Source: E44-bin88 sp050123275 (GTDB taxonomy: Bacteria; Chloroflexota; Dehalococcoidia; Dehalococcoidales; BS750m-G39). Taken from it: a DNA stretch of 53,000 nt. The notes below the pieces were generated by a model. The model was not told the origin of the DNA, did no database searches, and saw only the letters and a program-made list of their open reading frames with translations. Shown here piece after piece: positions 16,280-23,529 of the stretch; position 1 is the stretch's first letter, and each line of letters starts with the position of its first letter. Location: contig JASFHK010000011.1 in NCBI GenBank assembly GCA_050123275.1, forward strand, positions 1-53,000, given 5' to 3'. A program made the position numbers and the translations under genes.

Positions 16280-18272
16280 CTTTCGACTCCGTAATCTCCA
16301 CCGGCTCGAACTCATGCCTCAGGGCGATAATGCGGTCCCGGATAAGCGCCGCCTTCTCGAACTCAAGGTTGCGGGCGGCGGTCTTCATCTGCCCCTCCAG
16401 CTCCTTGATAAGGCGGGCGATGTCCTGGCGGCTGCGGGGTTCGGAGGCGTCATAGACGGCGCGCACCTCGGCGGCGACCTTGACGCGCTGGGTGATGTCC
16501 TTGATGGCCTTGCGGATGCCCTGGGGAGTGATGCCGTGCTCCTTGTTGAAGTCCTCCTGGATGCGGCGGCGGCGCTTGGTCTCGTCGATGGCCGCCTGCA
16601 TTGACTTGGTAATAGTATCGGCGTACATGATGACGTGGCCGCCGATGTGGCGGGCGGCGCGGCCCATCGTCTGAATCAGGGCGCCCTCGGAGCGGAGGTA
16701 GCCCTCCTTGTCGGCATCGAGAATCGCCACCAGGCTCACCTCGGGCAGGTCGAGCCCTTCGCGCAAAAGATTGATGCCCACCACCACGTCGTAGACGCCC
16801 AGGCGCAGGTTGCGCAGTATTTCAACGCGCTCCAGCGTGTCCACCTCCGAGTGCAAATAATGCGTCTTGACGCCCGTCTCGATGAGATAGTCGGCCAGCT
16901 CCTCGGCCATGCGTTTGGTCAAGGTCGTCACCAGGCAGCGCTCGCCTTTACGCACCCGCTCCCTTATCTGCTCCAAAAGGTCGTCGATTTGCCCCTTGGT
17001 CGGCTTGATTTCCACCGTCGGCTCCAGAAGCCCGGTGGGGCGCACCAATTGTTCGACGACCTGCCGGCTGTGCTGGTACTCGTAGTCGCCGGGGGTGGCC
17101 GAGGTGTAGATGACCTGGTTCAGGCGCTGGTTGAACTCGGTGAAGTTGAGCGGGCGGTTGTCCAGCGCCGAGGGCAGGCGGAAGCCGTACTCCACCAGCG
17201 TCTCCTTGCGCGCCTGGTCGCCGCGGAACATGCCCCGGATCTGGGGGATGGTCATGTGTGACTCGTCGATGAAGAGAAGAAAGTCGTCGGGGAAGTAGTC
17301 CAATAATGTCGAAGGGGGGCTGCCGGCGGGTCTTTGCGCCAGGTGGCGGGAGTAGTTTTCCACGGCGTGGCAGTAGCCCGCCTCGCGCAGCATCTCCATG
17401 TCGTAGTTGGTGCGGGCTTCTAAGCGCGCCGCTTCCAGAAGCTTGCCCTGAGCTTTAAGCTCGGCCAGGCGTCCCGCCAGCTCCTGCTTGATGCTGTCGA
17501 TGGCCGCCAGCAGCTTGGCCCGGGAGGTTACGAAGTGCTTGGCGGGGTAGATGGAGATTTCGTCAATCTCTTTGAGCATCTCGCCGGTGAGGGGGTCTAT
17601 TTCGATGATGCGCTCGATTTCGTCGCCGAAGAACTCGATGCGCAGGGCCAGCTCTTCGTAGGAGGGCTGGATTTCCAGCGTGTCGCCGCGCACGCGGAAC
17701 CGGCCGCGGGTGAAGTCGATGTCGTTGCGCTGGTACTGCATGTCCACCAGCTGGCGCAACAGCTTCTGGCGGCGGTAGCTTTGGCCGCGCTTGAGCTCGA
17801 CGACGAAGCTGATGTATTCCTCGGGCTCGCCCAGTCCGTAGATGCAAGAGACCGAAGCCACGATAACCACGTCCCGGCGCTCGAACAAGGCGCGGGTGGC
17901 GGCGTGGCGCAGCTTGTCGATTTCCTCGTTGATTTCGATTTCCTTGTCTATGAACGTATCGGTGCGGGGCAGATAGGCCTCGGGCTGGTAGTAATCGTAA
18001 TAGCTGACGAAGTACTCCACGGCGTTTTCCGGGAAGAACTCCTTGAACTCGCTGGAAAGCTGGGCGGCCAGCGTCTTGTTGTGGCAGATGACCAGCGTCG
18101 GCTTCTTCGCCCGCGCGATGACGTTGGCCATGGTGAAGGTCTTGCCGCTGCCGGTAACGCCCAGCAGCGTCTGGTGCTGGTAGTCTTTTTTGAGGCCGGC
18201 CAGCAGCTTGTCCACCGCCTGGGGCTGGTCGCCGGTCATCTTGAAATCGGAGACGATTTTGAAGTCGGGCAT
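16272..18272 (-). CDS. uvrB: Excinuclease ABC subunit B
   Basis: UvrB is the damage-verification helicase of nucleotide excision repair. From the ATG at 18272 it is 666 aa and begins MPDFKIVSDFKMTGDQPQA, the expected N-terminus; an upstream in-frame extension is non-homologous. Seen are Walker A LGVTGSGKT, the beta-hairpin region YYDYYQPEAYLPRTDTFIDK, DESHMTIPQIRGM, the YTSATPG motif, GINLLREGLDLPEVSL, and the C-terminal UVR segment GQMKTAARNLEFEKAALIRD that binds UvrC. The promoter -10 is only six bases from the ATG, so the mRNA is probably leaderless. uvrC is separate at 30-32 kb; uvrA is not in the window. Confidence 0.97.
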   Translation of the reverse strand: MPDFKIVSDFKMTGDQPQAVDKLLAGLKKDYQHQTLLGVTGSGKTFTMANVIARAKKPTLVICHNKTLAAQLSSEFKEFFPENAVEYFVSYYDYYQPEAYLPRTDTFIDKEIEINEEIDKLRHAATRALFERRDVVIVASVSCIYGLGEPEEYISFVVELKRGQSYRRQKLLRQLVDMQYQRNDIDFTRGRFRVRGDTLEIQPSYEELALRIEFFGDEIERIIEIDPLTGEMLKEIDEISIYPAKHFVTSRAKLLAAIDSIKQELAGRLAELKAQGKLLEAARLEARTNYDMEMLREAGYCHAVENYSRHLAQRPAGSPPSTLLDYFPDDFLLFIDESHMTIPQIRGMFRGDQARKETLVEYGFRLPSALDNRPLNFTEFNQRLNQVIYTSATPGDYEYQHSRQVVEQLVRPTGLLEPTVEIKPTKGQIDDLLEQIRERVRKGERCLVTTLTKRMAEELADYLIETGVKTHYLHSEVDTLERVEILRNLRLGVYDVVVGINLLREGLDLPEVSLVAILDADKEGYLRSEGALIQTMGRAARHIGGHVIMYADTITKSMQAAIDETKRRRRIQEDFNKEHGITPQGIRKAIKDITQRVKVAAEVRAVYDASEPRSRQDIARLIKELEGQMKTAARNLEFEKAALIRDRIIALRHEFEPVEITESKGD

Positions 18273-18278
18273 ACTAAC

Positions 18279-18307
18279 AGTATAGCTTTTGGCGCCAGCA
18301 CTGACAA
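18279..18307 (-). promoter_or_regulatory. uvrB promoter predicting a leaderless transcript
   Basis: On the minus strand TTGTCA (18307-18302), a 17-nt spacer and TATACT (18284-18279). The uvrB ATG begins at 18272, six bases after the -10, and no ribosome site fits in between. Confidence 0.75.
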
Positions 18308-18313
18308 CGCCTA

Positions 18314-18342
18314 TTGACAGTCGGGCGCTTATTTTATAGACT
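18314..18342 (+). promoter_or_regulatory. Dodecin promoter, divergent from uvrB
   Basis: TTGACA (18314-18319), a 17-nt spacer and TAGACT (18337-18342). The -35 boxes of the two divergent promoters are only six bases apart (18307 and 18314), so RNA polymerase binding at the two should compete. Confidence 0.7.
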
Positions 18343-18372
18343 CGCAATATAGGGGTAAAAAAGGAGGGTGTC

Positions 18373-18585
18373 ATGTCGGATAGCGTTTACAAGGTAATCA
18401 CGCTGGTGGGCACCAGCAGCAAGTCCTGGGAGGACGCCGCCAAAGAGGCGGTGGATACGGCGGCCAAGTCGTTGCGCGACCTGCGCATCGCCGAGGTCGA
18501 AGAGCTGGACATGCAGCTGGAGAGCGGTAAAATCGTCAACTACCGGGCCAAGGTGAGGGTCTCGTTTAAGTACGAGGGCAAGTAG
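18373..18585 (+). CDS. Dodecin
   Basis: Dodecins form hollow dodecamers that store flavin or related cofactors in the cytoplasm. The 70-aa product has the full family pattern: VYKVITLVGTSSKSWEDAAK, a helix rich in Ala (EAVDTAAKSLRDLR), then EVEELDMQLESGKIVNYRAK and VRVSFKYEG. The Trp in KSWEDA is the flavin-stacking residue of bacterial dodecins. The ATG is preceded by AAGGAGGG. The gene has its own promoter and is closed by a strong intrinsic terminator at 18624, so it appears monocistronic. Confidence 0.93.
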   Translation: MSDSVYKVITLVGTSSKSWEDAAKEAVDTAAKSLRDLRIAEVEELDMQLESGKIVNYRAKVRVSFKYEGK

Positions 18586-18623
18586 CGGGCGTTTAACCGG
18601 GGCAATCTGGATACCGCATACGT

Positions 18624-18658
18624 CAGGGAGGGGCGCTACCCCTCCCTGCTCTTTTTCC
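18624..18658. terminator. Bidirectional intrinsic terminator after dodecin
   Basis: CAGGGAGGGG and CCCCTCCCTG form a perfect 10-bp stem with a 5-nt loop, followed on the plus strand by CTCTTTTTCC. It separates dodecin from the convergent minus-strand gene at 18662. Confidence 0.85.
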
Positions 18659-18661
18659 TCT

Positions 18662-18922
18662 TCAGGCGTATTTGCGGCAGCCGTACCAGTAGATGGCGTA
18701 TAGCGTTAGCCCGTAGCCGGCGATGCGGGCGACGAGCAGTACGGTTTCCAGGTCTTCGGCGATGCCGATGATGCTGAAAAGGTGGGAGATGCCGAAAAAG
18801 CCGAAAGCGATGCCGAGTAGCAGGGGCCACGTCCTTTTCATCTTGACGTAGGCGGTAACGCCGAGGGCGAGGATGATGATGCAGAGGATGAGGTTTACCA
18901 TGATAACGGGGTCAATATCCAT
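18662..18922 (-). CDS. Small membrane protein, 86 aa
   Basis: Three membrane helices fill the protein: VNLILCIIILALGVTAYV, WPLLLGIAFGFFGISHLFSIIGI and VARIAGYGLTLYAIYWYG, with short basic connectors (KMKRT, CRKYA) that predict the loop orientation. The start ATG is at 18922, with GGAGAGTGAAACTAA upstream. No family is recognised. The stop codon abuts the dodecin terminator. Regular codon use and the absence of disruption suggest a real gene; a 64-residue frame overlapping it in another register is a shadow. Confidence 0.65.
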   Translation of the reverse strand: MDIDPVIMVNLILCIIILALGVTAYVKMKRTWPLLLGIAFGFFGISHLFSIIGIAEDLETVLLVARIAGYGLTLYAIYWYGCRKYA

Positions 18923-19009
18923 GTTTTAGTTTCACTCTCCTAAATAGGGTCTTTGTTTTTAAGTATAGCGGATTGGGTGGGGTATAGACAAAGATGGGGG
19001 TAAATTACC

Positions 19010-19975
19010 TTAGTCGATATAGGTGAAGGCGTCTGTCAGGGCGGGGGCCTGGCCGGTTGACGGCGGACTGTCTTTAGGGATGCCGAGACCCAACCGGATG
19101 CTCTGGAAAGCCAGCACGGCGGCCTCGAATTTGAGCTCGTTCAACTCGATGAAGGCTTCCGGGGTAGGGGGCCGGTCGCCGTGAGCCACGGCGGCGTGGC
19201 GCGCTTTCCAGAGTCTTTCGAACAGCCCGGGGGAGGCCCCCAGTTTGGAGACCACCAGTTCGCGCATCAGGGAGGTGAGGTCGGGTACCGGCGGCTCCGT
19301 GCCAGCTCCGCGAGACGGGTAACTTTGTCGGCCGGGTTGTTTTTGGTCCAGACGGCGGGCCATAATTTGCAGGCTTATCATCAGAGCGGAAAAGTTTTTG
19401 ATAACATCGCGCTCGGCCAGCCCCCGGCGCAGCCAGAATAAAGCCGAAAATACGTTATCATTCGGTTTGATGGCTTTATTAATTTCGGACGGGAGCCGCA
19501 ATGAGAGTTTGGGCATCGAATCGCGCGAGTCAACCGGCATTAGCTTCGAATACCTTTTTTTCCGGTTGTCGTTGGTAGTGTATCTTATATTTACCGCGGT
19601 TAGTTTTGTGCCTACGTAGAAGGAGAGTAAGCCGAGAAAACAGGTCACTAAGCGGCGGGATAAAGACCGGACCAGTTTTTTGTTTTTATTATCGTTGAAG
19701 CTCTGTTTCACGTAGAAAGCGAAGGTAAAGAAGGTGCCGGATGCTTCGGTGCCGCCGTTACTAAAGGGGGTTAGGGTAAAGTCGTGGATTTCGGCGCCGC
19801 ATTTAGGCACCAGCTTAGCCAGGTTTTTCTTTTCGGTCTTCTCCAGCTCGATTTCGGGGATGACGAACTGGAGCGCGGCCGAAATTTTGCCCCGGGCGGG
19901 CGGCGGTAATACGCAGGGATGCGCGGAGTTCGGGACAGGTTGAACAAGATGCCGTTTCTCTTGCGTTACAACCAT
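19010..19975 (-). CDS. Hypothetical protein, 321 aa, with a possible HEPN-like C-terminal helix bundle
   Basis: No family is recognised. The N-terminal part is mixed beta (FVIPEIELEKTEKKNL, FTFAFYVKQSF), followed by a single hydrophobic stretch LVTCFLGLLSFYVGTKL around residues 108-124. The last 110 residues are helical and include LWKARHAAVAHGDRPP (about 258-273). R-x4-H spacings of this kind occur in HEPN nucleases and in HEPN-like stress sensors, though the motif here is not exact. Base composition is intermediate. An extended -10 (TGC-TATAAT near 20036-20031) lies about 60 nt upstream. It shows no operon partner. The annotation is of the frame and does not assert a function. Confidence 0.6.
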   Translation of the reverse strand: MVVTQEKRHLVQPVPNSAHPCVLPPPARGKISAALQFVIPEIELEKTEKKNLAKLVPKCGAEIHDFTLTPFSNGGTEASGTFFTFAFYVKQSFNDNKNKKLVRSLSRRLVTCFLGLLSFYVGTKLTAVNIRYTTNDNRKKRYSKLMPVDSRDSMPKLSLRLPSEINKAIKPNDNVFSALFWLRRGLAERDVIKNFSALMISLQIMARRLDQKQPGRQSYPSRGAGTEPPVPDLTSLMRELVVSKLGASPGLFERLWKARHAAVAHGDRPPTPEAFIELNELKFEAAVLAFQSIRLGLGIPKDSPPSTGQAPALTDAFTYID

Positions 19976-20138
19976 AAGGTGCGCCTACGTTAGCTGCCCT
20001 TGCGTAAGTGGAGCTTGCCTTTAAGTAATTATTATAGCACACCTTATCAAGTCTTATAACCCCTTATGACGGTTTTTGGGCTTAATTTGTGCTAGGGGTG
20101 TGGAAGAGGGGGGGTAGTATCTACCTCACCCCCTGTAT

Positions 20139-20184
20139 CCCCCTCTCCTTACGAGGAATCAAAGGAGAGGGGGAAGATTTTTTT
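20139..20184 (+). terminator. 12-bp perfect stem with T-run, isolated from any upstream gene
   Basis: CCCCCTCTCCTT (20139-20150) and AAGGAGAGGGGG (20162-20173) pair perfectly across an 11-nt loop and are followed by seven T at 20178-20184. No plus-strand gene precedes it for 1.5 kb, so it more likely insulates the cassette promoter at 20308 than ends a gene. Confidence 0.6.
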
Positions 20185-20188
20185 ATGG

Positions 20189-20209
20189 AAGAGGGGCGAA
20201 GCCCCTCTT
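20189..20209. repeat. Short palindrome shared with repeat copy C
   Basis: AAGAGGGGC, a 3-nt loop and GCCCCTCTT. The same 21-mer with one loop change occurs at 35569-35589 inside repeat copy C, linking this intergenic region to the dispersed repeat family. Confidence 0.6.
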
Positions 20210-20307
20210 AAACTTCCTGTTTTTGGGGGGAGGGGTGAAGGATGATGACGTAGCTCTCGCGAAGACCCCTATGTGATAAAAAAGTGCTTAATATGGGCCA
20301 AAAGTCC

Positions 20308-20336
20308 TTGACAAGAGAACGAAGGGGTAGTATAAT
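20308..20336 (+). promoter_or_regulatory. Consensus sigma-A promoter of the three-gene cassette
   Basis: TTGACA (20308-20313), exactly 17 nt, then TATAAT (20331-20336), both perfect. Transcription would begin near 20343, leaving about 215 nt of leader before the first cassette gene. The leader contains small stems (TCAGAC/GTCTGA at 20410-20430; CTGAAA/TTTCAG at 20427-20448) that overlap and exclude each other. Confidence 0.9.
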
Positions 20337-20523
20337 TATGCAAATCAAAGAGTCAAATGTATTGTAAGCAGGTTAATCAAAGAGGCTGCATCGGGTCTTA
20401 TTTAGACTATCAGACAAGAAATAAGTCTGAAATATTGATTTGTTTCAGTTGTCTAGTTTTGAATTAAGGTTGTAAATAGTAAAATCAAATATAAATTATA
20501 GCAATCATTATGGATAAGGAGTA

Positions 20524-20544
20524 ATGCCAAGGACAATCGCATAA
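20524..20544 (+). CDS. Possible leader mini-ORF, 6 aa (MPRTIA)
   Basis: ATG-CCA-AGG-ACA-ATC-GCA-TAA is preceded by AAGGAG at ideal spacing. Its stop codon touches the AAAAAGGAGGG ribosome site of the main gene (start 20560). Ribosomes finishing this peptide would cover or clear that site, so it could couple or limit translation of the cassette. The sequence is short enough to arise by chance. Confidence 0.35.
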   Translation: MPRTIA

Positions 20545-20559
20545 AAAGGAGGGTTCTCT

Positions 20560-20949
20560 ATGAGTGATAGCCTGGAAAGCCTGTTGGTTAATGGTCAGGA
20601 AATGGATCAAAAGTTGGTAGTCGAGATCCTATCACCGTACCTGAGAATCGACAAAGCAACTTGCGATATTAGACCTTTGAGCACGTGGGGTAGTATAAAA
20701 GCGTCTGTTCGAATACTATTATATTTGATAGCCCGTAAGGCTATGGTAGCTTTGGGTTTAGATTTATCTGAAGAAGGGGCTTCAGCTACTGAAATAATGC
20801 AGAAAACGGGGTTGAAAAAGGGTACGGTAAACCCTGCTTTGAGGGTTCTATATAACGAGAGGGTTTTAGAACAGACAAAGGAACGGCGGTACTACGTACC
20901 AAATCATGCGTTGGAAAGAGTGAAGGCGACAATCACTGAGGAGCCATAG
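20560..20949 (+). CDS. Cassette protein 1: winged-helix DNA-binding protein, 129 aa
   Basis: First gene of an AT-rich three-gene operon. The C-terminal half has a winged-helix pattern: RILLYLIARKAM, GASATEIMQKTGLKKGTVNPALRVLYNERVLEQ and a wing strand RRYYVPNHALER. The recognition helix would be KKGTVNPALRVL. The N-terminal 50 residues (ESLLVNGQEMDQKLVVEIL) may mediate dimerisation. It resembles MarR/HxlR-type regulators without a clear family. Ribosome site AAAAAGGAGGG is strong. It probably senses or regulates the cassette, or recruits the effector to DNA. Confidence 0.75.
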   Translation: MSDSLESLLVNGQEMDQKLVVEILSPYLRIDKATCDIRPLSTWGSIKASVRILLYLIARKAMVALGLDLSEEGASATEIMQKTGLKKGTVNPALRVLYNERVLEQTKERRYYVPNHALERVKATITEEP

Positions 20950-20968
20950 AAAATGGAAGGGGGAAGAG

Positions 20969-21376
20969 ATGTCTGGAGAAGATATTAGTGAAATAATGCG
21001 AGTTTTAAAGGATCTCGAGCGTAGAATATCCGTGTTGGAGGGTATGCCTGAAAAAAGTAAGAGCGAAGGTAAGAAATTATCAGTCAAGGAATTTCTGCTG
21101 ACAAAGAACCCGGCAGATGATGTGCAAAGAACACTTGTAATTGGATACTACCTAGAGAATTTTGAAGGTGTTGAAGCGTTTAATGTAAAAGACTTGACTG
21201 AGGGCTTTAGGTTAGCAAGAGAACGGGTTCCTCTTAATATGAATGACAAAGTGAATTTAAATATAGCAAAAGGTTATCTGATGCCAGCTAAGGAGAAGAA
21301 AGACAAGTTTAAGGCGTGGGTATTAACGAACTCGGGCGAGAGGTTTGTTGAAGGTGGGTTGAAAACGGAAGGCTAA
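20969..21376 (+). CDS. Cassette protein 2: coiled-coil plus winged-helix-like protein, 135 aa
   Basis: A short coiled-coil N-terminus (ISEIMRVLKDLERRISVLEG) leads to a linker and a winged-helix-like domain: SVKEFLLTKNPADDVQRTLV, IGYYLENFEGVEAFNVKDL, then NLNIAKGYLMPAKEKKDK and AWVLTNSGERFVEGG. The final VLTNSGERFVEGG looks like a wing followed by a helix. The fold resembles the N-terminal part of the third cassette protein, suggesting that the two arose from one module. It lies 19 nt after gene 1 with GGAAGGGGGAAG upstream. Small proteins of this type recur beside conflict or mobile genes in my recollection, but no function is established. Confidence 0.7.
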   Translation: MSGEDISEIMRVLKDLERRISVLEGMPEKSKSEGKKLSVKEFLLTKNPADDVQRTLVIGYYLENFEGVEAFNVKDLTEGFRLARERVPLNMNDKVNLNIAKGYLMPAKEKKDKFKAWVLTNSGERFVEGGLKTEG

Positions 21377-21384
21377 TAAAGGTA

Positions 21385-22173
21385 ATGGGAGAGACAGAAG
21401 AATTCATACAGAGGTTCAGGGAGACTGATAAGAGTGGGATTCCAGATTTCTCAAAATGTTCTAGGCCTCTGGACATGGCTTTATGGGTTCTCTGGGTGGC
21501 GAAAGACAAGGTTGGAAGTGGTAAGTTGACAGTAGAGAAAATAGCATCAGTTATTGTGGAGACGCAGGATATTAGCGCCAGTGCAAAATCAATCGCAGGT
21601 TCGCTTAATAGAGCAGGAGATAAGGTACATCGTTATTATGAAAATGGTGAAACATATTTTAAGATAATGAAACCTGGTAAAGACTATTTATTATCTTTAG
21701 AGAAAAGAGAGTTAGTAAACGCATTTTATTTTGAGCCAGATAGTAGGTTCCCAGCTAAAAGGCTTTTAGCAAATCAAATTTTCAATGGTTTAGAAGGGGA
21801 CTTAGAAATAGTTGACCCGTATTGTGGCGAGAGAACGTTAGATGTGTTGGAAAGCATTAAGGGTAGGCATGTAAAGTTCTTGACTAGGTTAGATAATATT
21901 CAGGGAAGAGCAAGACAGAAATTCGTGCGAGACCTCAAGGATTTCAAAGCTGATAATCCGAATATTGAGTTTAGGGATTATCCCAACACGGACATTCACG
22001 ATAGATATATCATTTCACAGAGTTCGCTAGTTATTCTAGGGCATAGTATAAAAGATCTGGGAAGTAAAGAGTCCTTCGCTGTAGTATTAGACAGGACTGC
22101 GAGTAGAAACATCGTTCAGGCTCTAAGTGAAAATTTCGATAGAAGATGGAGGCAATCGCCCCCAATCCAGTAA
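21385..22173 (+). CDS. Cassette protein 3: winged-helix plus PLD/MIT_C-like domain protein, 262 aa, likely effector
   Basis: Two parts are visible. Residues about 25-105 form a winged-helix-like region (ALWVLWVAKDKVGSGKLTVE, SIAGSLNRAGDKVHRYYENG, FKIMKPGKDYLL) like protein 2. Residues about 135-255 fit a phospholipase-D/MIT_C-type domain: LEIVDPYCGERTLDVL, VKFLTRLDNI, then DIHDRYIIS (203-211), ILGHSIKDLGSKESF (217-231) and AVVLDRTASRNI. The HDR plus GHS-x-KD combination replaces a full HKD motif, as in PLD-like domains of some conflict systems, so whether it is a nuclease or only a binding domain is unclear. It starts 8 nt after gene 2. Confidence 0.75.
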   Translation: MGETEEFIQRFRETDKSGIPDFSKCSRPLDMALWVLWVAKDKVGSGKLTVEKIASVIVETQDISASAKSIAGSLNRAGDKVHRYYENGETYFKIMKPGKDYLLSLEKRELVNAFYFEPDSRFPAKRLLANQIFNGLEGDLEIVDPYCGERTLDVLESIKGRHVKFLTRLDNIQGRARQKFVRDLKDFKADNPNIEFRDYPNTDIHDRYIISQSSLVILGHSIKDLGSKESFAVVLDRTASRNIVQALSENFDRRWRQSPPIQ

Positions 22174-22185
22174 CCTCGTCCACCC

Positions 22186-22671
22186 CTAATCTTTCTCCCC
22201 CCTCTCCACCTCCTCGGCAACGGCAATCCGCTTTACCGATAATGGCACATAATTGACCATCTTGCACTCAATCAGGTCTCTAAGCTCCTTCTCGTCGGGG
22301 GAAAGGGCGGCCTTGCCCGTCTTGACCTCGATGAAATCGACACCCACGCCGTACTTGATGCCGACGAAGTCAACCGGGTTGCCGCCGAGATAGAACAAAC
22401 GGTCGTAGTGCGTTAGCTCTAAAGTAGCCAGCAGCTCGTTGAGCTTGCCGGCCCTGACCGCCTCGCTGGAGGTTATCGATTTGAGGACATCGCGGGGGAG
22501 GCTTTCCAGTATGCGCTGGATTTCGCGCACCGAGTCCGCCGAGGCCAAAGCGAAGCGGAGTTTTTCCGCCAGCTCGTCAACGTTAGCGGCGGGGGCTTTT
22601 CTCATGCGGAAGAGGAGAACGATGATGACTACGATGAGCAGGAAGATGACAGCCAGCAGCGCGTATTCCAT
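22186..22671 (-). CDS. Membrane-anchored Holliday-junction-resolvase-related endonuclease, 161 aa
   Basis: A single N-terminal membrane helix (LLAVIFLLIVVIIVLLF, residues 5-21) is followed by a cytoplasmic linker and a C-terminal nuclease-like domain: HYDRLFYLGGNPVDFVGIKY then VDFIEVKTGKAALSPDEKEL. The D in PVDF with E-V-K in FIEVKTG gives the PD-(D/E)xK pattern of the Holliday-junction-resolvase-related family (PF10107-like). Such membrane-tethered relatives are common and uncharacterised. The gene converges with the AT-rich cassette (13 nt between stops) and precedes, downstream on the same strand, nothing else. Adjacent ruvA/ruvC suggest, but do not prove, a recombination role. Confidence 0.8.
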   Translation of the reverse strand: MEYALLAVIFLLIVVIIVLLFRMRKAPAANVDELAEKLRFALASADSVREIQRILESLPRDVLKSITSSEAVRAGKLNELLATLELTHYDRLFYLGGNPVDFVGIKYGVGVDFIEVKTGKAALSPDEKELRDLIECKMVNYVPLSVKRIAVAEEVERGEKD

Positions 22672-22683
22672 TTTAGCTCCTTG

Positions 22684-22896
22684 TTAAAGGTCTTCTTGAG
22701 CGACCTTGAGGGTTATCTCTTTGGGGGTGGCCTTTTCGATTTGGTCGGGGGGGATGAAATAGCCGGCTTCGGTGGGGTCTTCGGTGACCTGGAACTTGCT
22801 GATTTCGCCCGTCCAGGAATCGCGAATCACGTTGTTGACCTTGCCCAGCGCCTTCCCGTTCTTGTCCTTTACCTTCGCTCCGTACTCAATCTCCAT
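22684..22896 (-). CDS. PRC-barrel domain protein, 70 aa
   Basis: The product fits a single PRC barrel: MEIEYGAKVKDKNGKALGKV, then VIRDSWTGEISKFQVTED, YFIPPDQIEKA and ITLKVAQEDL. PRC barrels occur in RNA processing (RimM) and photosynthetic reaction centre proteins, and as small stand-alone stress or binding proteins. GGGAGG lies seven bases before the ATG. It lies 51 nt downstream of ruvA and 12 nt upstream of the endonuclease-like gene. Confidence 0.85.
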   Translation of the reverse strand: MEIEYGAKVKDKNGKALGKVNNVIRDSWTGEISKFQVTEDPTEAGYFIPPDQIEKATPKEITLKVAQEDL

Positions 22897-22947
22897 TTCG
22901 AATACCTCCCATCAAAAACTATTCGTATTTATCAAAGCCGAACGGTA

Positions 22948-23529
22948 TTATTTAGCGGCGAAAAAGCCCAGTGCCAGCTTTATCTTCTCTTCGAGGGTGA
23001 GGGCGGGGTCGTGGGGCAGGGCGGCGATAGCCGGGGCGGCCTCGCGCACGGAGTAGCCCAGAGCGGTGAGCGCCGCCAGTACGTCGGCGTTTTCCTGCGC
23101 CATCTCGGGGGGCGGCGCCGCCCAGCCGGAGCCAATCTTTTCCTTAAGCTCTAAAACAACGCGCTCGGCGGTCTTCTTGCCCACGCCGGGGATTTCGGCC
23201 AACAGCGCGGCGCTGCCGGTGGCGATAGCCATGGCCAGCTTTTCGGCGCTCATCGCCGAGAGCATAGCCAGCGCTAATCGTGGCCCCAGCCGCGAGACGC
23301 CGATTAGCGTTTCGAACAGGCCCAGCTCCTCCGGAGTGGCGAAGCCGTAGAGGGTGGCGTTGTCCTCCCTCAGGTGCAGGTGGGTGTGTAGCTCGACGGG
23401 ACTGCCTTTTTGCCCCAGCTCGGATAGGGTTGAGGTGGGCATGTAGACCTTGAAGCCGATGCCGTTGACGTCGATAACGGCCCAGTCGCCGCCCAGCGCC
23501 TGTAAAGAGCCTTTCAGGGAGGCTATCAT
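22948..23529 (-). CDS. ruvA: Holliday junction DNA helicase subunit RuvA
   Basis: RuvA binds four-way junctions as a tetramer and loads RuvB for branch migration. The 193-aa product has the N-terminal OB fold (MIASLKGSLQALGGDWAVID), the HhH pair FETLIGVSRLGPRLALAML and LLAEIPGVGKKTAERVVLELKEK, and a C-terminal RuvB-contacting domain DVLAALTALGYSVREAAPAI. The ATG overlaps the ruvC stop by 4 nt (ATGA). ruvB is not nearby. Confidence 0.95.
   Translation of the reverse strand: MIASLKGSLQALGGDWAVIDVNGIGFKVYMPTSTLSELGQKGSPVELHTHLHLREDNATLYGFATPEELGLFETLIGVSRLGPRLALAMLSAMSAEKLAMAIATGSAALLAEIPGVGKKTAERVVLELKEKIGSGWAAPPPEMAQENADVLAALTALGYSVREAAPAIAALPHDPALTLEEKIKLALGFFAAK

Noticed and set aside
18272..18374. 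N-terminal extension of uvrB to 18374
   Set aside because: The extra 34 residues are unrelated to UvrB and cross the promoters of both uvrB and dodecin.
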